DNA from: an uncultured Dorea sp.
Lineage (GTDB): Bacteria; Bacillota_A; Clostridia; Lachnospirales; Lachnospiraceae
Assembly: GCA_948468495.1 (NCBI GenBank)
Contig: CAOKJI010000034.1
Span: 1-10,245, forward strand
Direction: 5' to 3'
Length of the DNA stretch: 10,245 nt
Shown here in pieces: positions 6,221 to 10,245 of this stretch. A program made the position numbers and the translations under genes. Each line of letters opens with the position of its first letter. Position 1 is the stretch's first letter. A model generated the notes under the pieces. That model was not told the DNA's origin. It searched no databases and saw only the letters and a list, made by a program, of their open reading frames with translations.

Positions 6221-6985
6221 ATGGCTTTTTTAGAAGTTTCTTGCCTGAAGAAAATATATACGACAAGATTTGGCGGCAGCCAGGTTCAGGCGCTTTCTAA
6301 TGTAAGTTTTTCAGCAGAGGAAGGAGAGTACGTGGCAATTATGGGAGAATCCGGTTCTGGAAAGACAACGCTTTTGAATATTCTGGCGGCGCTGGACAGG
6401 CCGACCGGCGGCAGGGTGATTCTGGACGGGATGGATTTGGGGCAGATTAAGGATAAGGAAATTACGATGTTTCGGAGAGAACACCTGGGATTTGTATTTC
6501 AGGACTTTAATCTTCTGGATACATTTAATCTGAGGGATAATATTTTTCTTCCGCTGGTGCTGGGGAGAAAGAGTGTGCAGGAGATGACAGACAGCCTGCT
6601 CCCCATTGCACAGAAGCTTGGAATCAGGGATATTCTGGATAAATATCCTTATGAGGTATCAGGAGGGCAGAAGCAGAGGGCGGCGGTAGCCAGGGCGCTG
6701 ATTACGAATCCGAAGCTGATTCTGGCGGATGAGCCGACGGGAGCGCTGGATTCTAAGGCGGCGAATGATTTGCTGACGCTTCTGGGAGAGATTAACCGGG
6801 ACGGCCAGACTATTTTGATGGTGACCCATTCTGCCAGAGCCGCAAGCCGGGCAGGCAGGGTACTATTTATCAAAGACGGCGAGGTATATCATCAGATTTA
6901 CCGGGGAAATAGTACGAATGAGCAGATGTATCAGAAGATATCCGACACGCTGACGCTGCTGGCGACGGGCGGTGATGCAAGATGA
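6221..6985 (+). CDS. bceA: BceA-type peptide-antibiotic detoxification ABC transporter, ATPase
   Basis: The 254-residue cytoplasmic ATPase of a BceAB transporter, of MacB/LolD fold. Bce-type transporters free lipid-linked cell-wall precursors from antibiotics such as bacitracin or lantibiotics, and also act as the sensor for the partner kinase. Motifs: Walker A GESGSGKTT (42-50), Q-loop Q94 in FVFQDFNLLD, signature SGGQ (147-150), Walker B LILADE (166-171) and switch His203 (VTHS). The FNLLDTFNLRDNIFLPL stretch after the Q-loop is characteristic of Bce/Vex-type ATPases. ATG 6221 is well supported by AAGGAGG. The stop overlaps the bceB start (ATGA), so the two subunits are translationally coupled. 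It is activated from the BceR-type box upstream. The substrate cannot be read from the sequence. Confidence 0.95.
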   Translation: MAFLEVSCLKKIYTTRFGGSQVQALSNVSFSAEEGEYVAIMGESGSGKTTLLNILAALDRPTGGRVILDGMDLGQIKDKEITMFRREHLGFVFQDFNLLDTFNLRDNIFLPLVLGRKSVQEMTDSLLPIAQKLGIRDILDKYPYEVSGGQKQRAAVARALITNPKLILADEPTGALDSKAANDLLTLLGEINRDGQTILMVTHSARAASRAGRVLFIKDGEVYHQIYRGNSTNEQMYQKISDTLTLLATGGDAR

Positions 6986-8988
6986 AACATGGATTTTATA
7001 CAAGGCTTGCAGTTACCAATATTCGGAAGAACCGGCGAACTTATATACCCTATATTCTGACCTGTATTTTGACAGTTATGATGTATTATATGGTAAAATC
7101 TTTGTCTGTAAATCCGGGACTTGGAGATATGTACGGGGGAGGCTCTGTTGCTGTTACGCTGAATCTGGGAACTTATGTGATTGCGCTGTTTGCATTTATT
7201 TTTCTATTTTATACCAACAGTTTTCTGATGAAACGCAGGAAGAAGGAATTTGGCGTATTTAATATTCTTGGTATGGAAAAGAGACATTTGGCCAGGGTGA
7301 TTCTGACAGAAACGATTCTGGTGACAATACTTAGTATCGGGCTGGGGTTGGGGCTTGGAATACTCTTCGATAAGGCGATGTTCCTTCTGATGTGCAAAGT
7401 AGTAGGCGCGGAGATTAGTCTGGGATTTTTTGTTTCAGAGAGGGTAATCTTATCTACAGTCAGACTTTTTTGTATGATTTTTCTGATTATTTACCTAAAA
7501 TCAATTTATACCGTTCAGATATCGAAGCCTATTGAACTTCTGCGCGGCGGTAGCGAAGGGGAACGGGAACCGAAAACGAAGGGTTTCTTAGCATTGCTGG
7601 GCGTGGCGCTTCTTGGAACCGGGTATGGTCTGGCGGTGACGATTAAGAATCCGATTGCTTCGATGGGCGTATTTTTCGTAGCGGTGATTCTTGTAGTGAT
7701 TGGCACGTACCTGCTTTTTACGACGGGCAGTATTGTGATTTTGAAGCTGCTTAGAAAGAATCGGAACTTCTACTATCAGCCGGGGCATTTTATCAGTGTG
7801 TCGGGGATGCTTTACCGGATGAAGCAGAATGCAGTCGGGCTCGCGAATATCTGCATCCTGTCCACTATGGTGCTGGTGATGCTGTCTTCCACGACCTCGC
7901 TGATGTTTGGCATGGAAGATATGCTGAAAGTTCGTTATGCCAGAGATTTTGAGGTTTATTCTAAAGAACCGGATATGACGGGGCAGAATGATAAAATATT
8001 CCGAAAGATAGAAGAGTTCTGCGAGACCGAGAGTATTCCGGTTGAAAATAAAATCCAGTATGCATCTCTGCTGCTTGTGGCGCAGGAAAAGGGGGACTGG
8101 TTTGAGACAGATGGAAAGAAAATAGATGTGGCGGGAAGCACTTCGGAATTTCGGTCTCTGGTTTTTGTTCCTCTGTCAGATTATAATACGGCGACAGGGG
8201 AGAGCAGGACTCTCGCAGGAAATGAAGCGCTGCTTTTCTCCAATTATGAAGCATATGAGAAACCGACGCTGGGAGTTTTTGACAGGGAGTATCAGATTAC
8301 AGGGTATTTGAAGGAGTTTTTCGGAGAGGGGGTCTCGAATACCAATATTGTGACGAGTTATTATCTTATCGTGACGGATGAGGAATTCGAGAAACTGAAG
8401 GAGATAAGTGAAAGAGAACTGGGAGAGGCGGGAATGGTACAGACCTATTACGCTTTTGACACCTCTGCTTCCGGCGAAGAGCAGGAAATGCTGGAAGAGC
8501 GGATTTTGGACATTATTGTAGAGGTGGGAGCGGAATACGAAGGGAATTTCAACGGATATATGGAATCCAGAGCCGGTAACAGACGGGAATTTATGGGAAT
8601 TTACGGCGGCTTGTTTTTCCTTGGACTGTTCCTTGGCACGTTATTTATTATGGCGACAGTGCTGATTATCTATTATAAGCAGATATCAGAAGGGTATGAA
8701 GACAGAGAGCGGTTTGAAATTATGCAGAAGGTGGGGATGACCCAGGATGAAGTGAAAGGAACCATCCGTTCCCAGGTGCTGACAGTATTCTTCCTTCCGA
8801 TTGCCGTAGCCGGAATCCATATCATGGCTGCATTTCCTTTAATCAGGCTTCTGCTGGCAATCATCGGTATGGGAAATGTGAAGCTGTATCTGCTCTGTAC
8901 GTTGGGAGCATTTCTGGTGTTCGCGGTACTGTATGTGATTATTTACAGCCTTACGGCCAGAACCTATTATAAAATTGTACGGAGATAA
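6982..8988 (+). CDS. bceB: BceB-type ABC transporter permease with large extracytoplasmic domain
   Basis: A membrane permease of 668 residues, close to Bacillus BceB in length and layout. Ten transmembrane segments are predicted by eye: about 20-40, 57-80, 105-129, 155-174, 202-220, 226-255, 286-309, 540-565, 599-625 and 634-656. A hydrophilic domain of roughly 220 residues (about 312-535) lies between helices 7 and 8. This domain outside the membrane is diagnostic of Bce-type permeases and is where peptide antibiotics or their targets are recognised. FtsX-like regions are at the N-terminal (60-180) and C-terminal (540-660) parts. It starts 4 nt inside the bceA end, forms the transporter with BceA, and signals to BceS through the membrane. 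The reading frame is intact with no sign of decay. Sequence alone does not give drug specificity. Confidence 0.95.
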   Translation: MKHGFYTRLAVTNIRKNRRTYIPYILTCILTVMMYYMVKSLSVNPGLGDMYGGGSVAVTLNLGTYVIALFAFIFLFYTNSFLMKRRKKEFGVFNILGMEKRHLARVILTETILVTILSIGLGLGLGILFDKAMFLLMCKVVGAEISLGFFVSERVILSTVRLFCMIFLIIYLKSIYTVQISKPIELLRGGSEGEREPKTKGFLALLGVALLGTGYGLAVTIKNPIASMGVFFVAVILVVIGTYLLFTTGSIVILKLLRKNRNFYYQPGHFISVSGMLYRMKQNAVGLANICILSTMVLVMLSSTTSLMFGMEDMLKVRYARDFEVYSKEPDMTGQNDKIFRKIEEFCETESIPVENKIQYASLLLVAQEKGDWFETDGKKIDVAGSTSEFRSLVFVPLSDYNTATGESRTLAGNEALLFSNYEAYEKPTLGVFDREYQITGYLKEFFGEGVSNTNIVTSYYLIVTDEEFEKLKEISERELGEAGMVQTYYAFDTSASGEEQEMLEERILDIIVEVGAEYEGNFNGYMESRAGNRREFMGIYGGLFFLGLFLGTLFIMATVLIIYYKQISEGYEDRERFEIMQKVGMTQDEVKGTIRSQVLTVFFLPIAVAGIHIMAAFPLIRLLLAIIGMGNVKLYLLCTLGAFLVFAVLYVIIYSLTARTYYKIVRR

Positions 8989-9005
8989 AAAAATAAAATA
9001 GGGTC

Positions 9006-9059
9006 TTGACAAAAAGAACGTGCGTTTGTAATATATAAGTATACAAACGCATGTTCTTT
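9006..9059 (+). promoter_or_regulatory. Promoter of the radical SAM gene with paired LexA-like operators
   Basis: TTGACA (9006-9011) and TAATAT (9029-9034) at 17-bp spacing make the best sigma-A-type promoter in the window. Two LexA-like sites of the Firmicutes GAAC-N4-GTTC type overlap it: GAAC-GTGC-GTTT (9016-9027) between -35 and -10, and AAAC-GCAT-GTTC (9045-9056) around the expected start of transcription. Each matches 7 of the 8 core bases. Together they form an 18-bp inverted repeat (9013-9030 and 9042-9059, one mismatch) around an 11-nt A+T-rich centre. The layout suggests tight repression until DNA damage. The same repeat could also fold as RNA in read-through from bceB, but no strong T-run follows. 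Confidence 0.65.
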
Positions 9060-9103
9060 GGCTTTTAGAGCAGGTACTGCGTAAGAAGGGAAGTGGATGA
9101 CGC

Positions 9104-10245
9104 ATGAGGATTATGGAAGATCTGTCCGTAATGGAGAAGCTTGAGATTTTAACAGACGCCGCCAAGTATGATGTGGCGTGTACCTCCAGCGGTACCGACA
9201 GGGCGGGCGACGGCAGTGGAATCGGCAATTGTGTGAAGGCGGGGCTTTGTCATAGTTTTGCAGCGGATGGGAGATGCATTTCTCTGTTGAAGATATTGTT
9301 TACCAACGAGTGCATTTTTGATTGCAAATATTGTCTGAACCGGCGGAGTAATGACGTGCCAAGGACTTCCTTTACGCCGGAAGAAGTCTGTGAACTTACC
9401 ATTGAATTTTACCGCAGGAATTATATTGAAGGGCTGTTCTTAAGTTCCGGCGTGCTTCATAGCCCGGATTATACGATGGAATTGATTTATTCTGCTCTTT
9501 ACAAGCTTCGTTATGAGAGGAGGTTTCAGGGATACATTCATGTGAAGGCAATTCCGGGGGCCAGCCTTGAGCTTGTGCGGCGGGTAGGGTATCTGGCTGA
9601 CAGGATGAGCGTTAATTTAGAGTTTGCTACGGCGGAGGGTCTTAAGAAGCTGGCTCCCCATAAGACCAGGAAGAATATTCTTGCGCCCATGAGGATGGTA
9701 CAGAATGGCGTGGCCGAGAACCGGTATGAGATTCAGAGTTATAAGGGCGCTCCCAGATTTGTTCCTGCGGGACAGAGCACGCAGATGATTATCGGAGCCA
9801 CGCCGGAGACGGATTATGAGATACTTCATGTGGCGGAGTCTTTGTATAAGAAGTTTGATTTGAAGCGGGTTTTTTACTCGGCGTTTGTTCATCTGAATGA
9901 CGACAGGGAACTTCCGGCAAGGACCGGAGAGGGGCCGCCTCTTTTGAGGGAGCACAGATTGTATCAGGCTGACTGGCTTCTTCGGTATTATCATTTTGAG
10001 GCTAGTGAGATATTGTCTGAAAAGGAGCCGAACTTTAACGTATTATTTGATCCGAAGTGTAACTGGGCGCTGCGGCATCTGGAGCAGTTTCCGGTGGAGG
10101 TGAACCGGGCGGACTATGAGATGCTTCTTCGGGTGCCGGGTCTTGGATACCGTTCCGCACAGAGGATTGTGCGGGCAAGAAGGTTGGGGACGCTGGATTT
10201 TGCGGACCTTAAGAAGATGGGCGTAGTGTTGAAGCGGGCGATGTA
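9104..10245 (+). CDS. Radical SAM protein, putative DNA modification/repair (UDG-linked family); 3' end outside window
   Basis: The visible 380 residues belong to the radical SAM family described as linked to uracil-DNA-glycosylase-like proteins (TIGR03916 type, about 400 residues), so only a short C-terminal piece is missing. The 4Fe-4S motif CxxxCxxC is C70, C74, C77 (CIFDCKYC). Four more Cys (26, 43, 49, 58) precede it, in the family pattern CTSSGT...GLCHS...DGRCISLLK, and could bind a second cluster or metal. The C-terminus has a helix-hairpin-helix DNA-binding motif, RVPGLGYRSAQRI (343-355). The start ATG 9104 follows AAGGGAAG by 10 nt; ATG 9097 is out of frame. A glycosylase-like partner gene would be expected just downstream. 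The reaction is unknown. LexA-like operators at its promoter support a role in DNA damage response, which is an inference. Confidence 0.88.
   Translation, partial: MRIMEDLSVMEKLEILTDAAKYDVACTSSGTDRAGDGSGIGNCVKAGLCHSFAADGRCISLLKILFTNECIFDCKYCLNRRSNDVPRTSFTPEEVCELTIEFYRRNYIEGLFLSSGVLHSPDYTMELIYSALYKLRYERRFQGYIHVKAIPGASLELVRRVGYLADRMSVNLEFATAEGLKKLAPHKTRKNILAPMRMVQNGVAENRYEIQSYKGAPRFVPAGQSTQMIIGATPETDYEILHVAESLYKKFDLKRVFYSAFVHLNDDRELPARTGEGPPLLREHRLYQADWLLRYYHFEASEILSEKEPNFNVLFDPKCNWALRHLEQFPVEVNRADYEMLLRVPGLGYRSAQRIVRARRLGTLDFADLKKMGVVLKRAM

Noticed and set aside
6972..7262. Plus-strand 96-codon frame overlapping the start of bceB
   Set aside because: It is an alternative frame of bceB; the bceB frame has clear membrane helices and the ATGA overlap with bceA.
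9013..9059. Hairpin as a Rho-independent terminator of bceAB
   Set aside because: The following sequence (GGCTTTTAG) has no strong T-run, and the repeat coincides precisely with a near-consensus promoter and two LexA-like sites. A minor terminator role is not excluded.
8839..9228. Minus-strand frame of 129 codons spanning the bceB end and radical SAM promoter
   Set aside because: It crosses a promoter and is antisense to two well-supported genes, with no domain or ribosome site.
9617..9994. Minus-strand frame of 125 codons inside the radical SAM gene
   Set aside because: It is antisense to a frame with a conserved family sequence throughout and has no recognisable product.

Overview
The window looks like a chromosomal segment of a low-to-mid GC Clostridia, most likely a Lachnospiraceae-type gut Firmicute. 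This is inferred from AGGAGG-type ribosome binding sites, Firmicutes-only gene families (LanF-type and Bce-type antimicrobial peptide transporters), the codon style, and a short hairpin insertion element. No rRNA, tRNA or CRISPR array is visible.

Layout. (1) Positions 1-712, minus strand: 5' part of a LanF/BcrA-type ABC ATPase, cut by the window edge. It is driven by a promoter carrying four 11-bp tandem repeats. (2) Positions 983-3143, plus strand: an OmpR-type response regulator and a two-transmembrane sensor kinase, divergent from the ATPase and probably its regulator. The kinase's extracytoplasmic region resembles CprK-like lantibiotic/cationic-peptide sensors. (3) Positions 3242-5128: a second two-component pair of the BceR/BceS type. 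A 158-bp foldback (MITE-like) element lies between the two genes, and its right end abuts the bceS ribosome binding site. (4) Positions 5275-6019: a compact toxin-antitoxin-like pair (UPF0175 antitoxin, DUF3368 PIN-type protein) with its own terminator. (5) Positions 6221-8988: the BceA/BceB transporter, behind a promoter with a TTACA-N4-TGTCA site that matches the known BceR box. (6) Positions 9006-10245: a strong sigma-A-like promoter overlapped by two LexA-like operators. It drives a radical SAM protein of the family linked to uracil-DNA-glycosylase-like proteins; the gene runs off the right edge.

How it fits together. Regions 1-5 form an antimicrobial-peptide sensing and resistance island built from two different detoxification modules side by side: LanF-type plus its two-component system, and BceRS-BceAB. 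The Bce module is normally contiguous (RS then AB). Here it carries two insertions, a mobile hairpin inside bceRS and a toxin-antitoxin pair between bceRS and bceAB. The last region is unrelated to peptide resistance and looks like an SOS-controlled DNA repair or modification locus.

No wholly new system was identified. The most informative signals are the dual LexA-like operator on the radical SAM gene, the foldback element inside bceRS, and the tandem-repeat promoter of the LanF gene.
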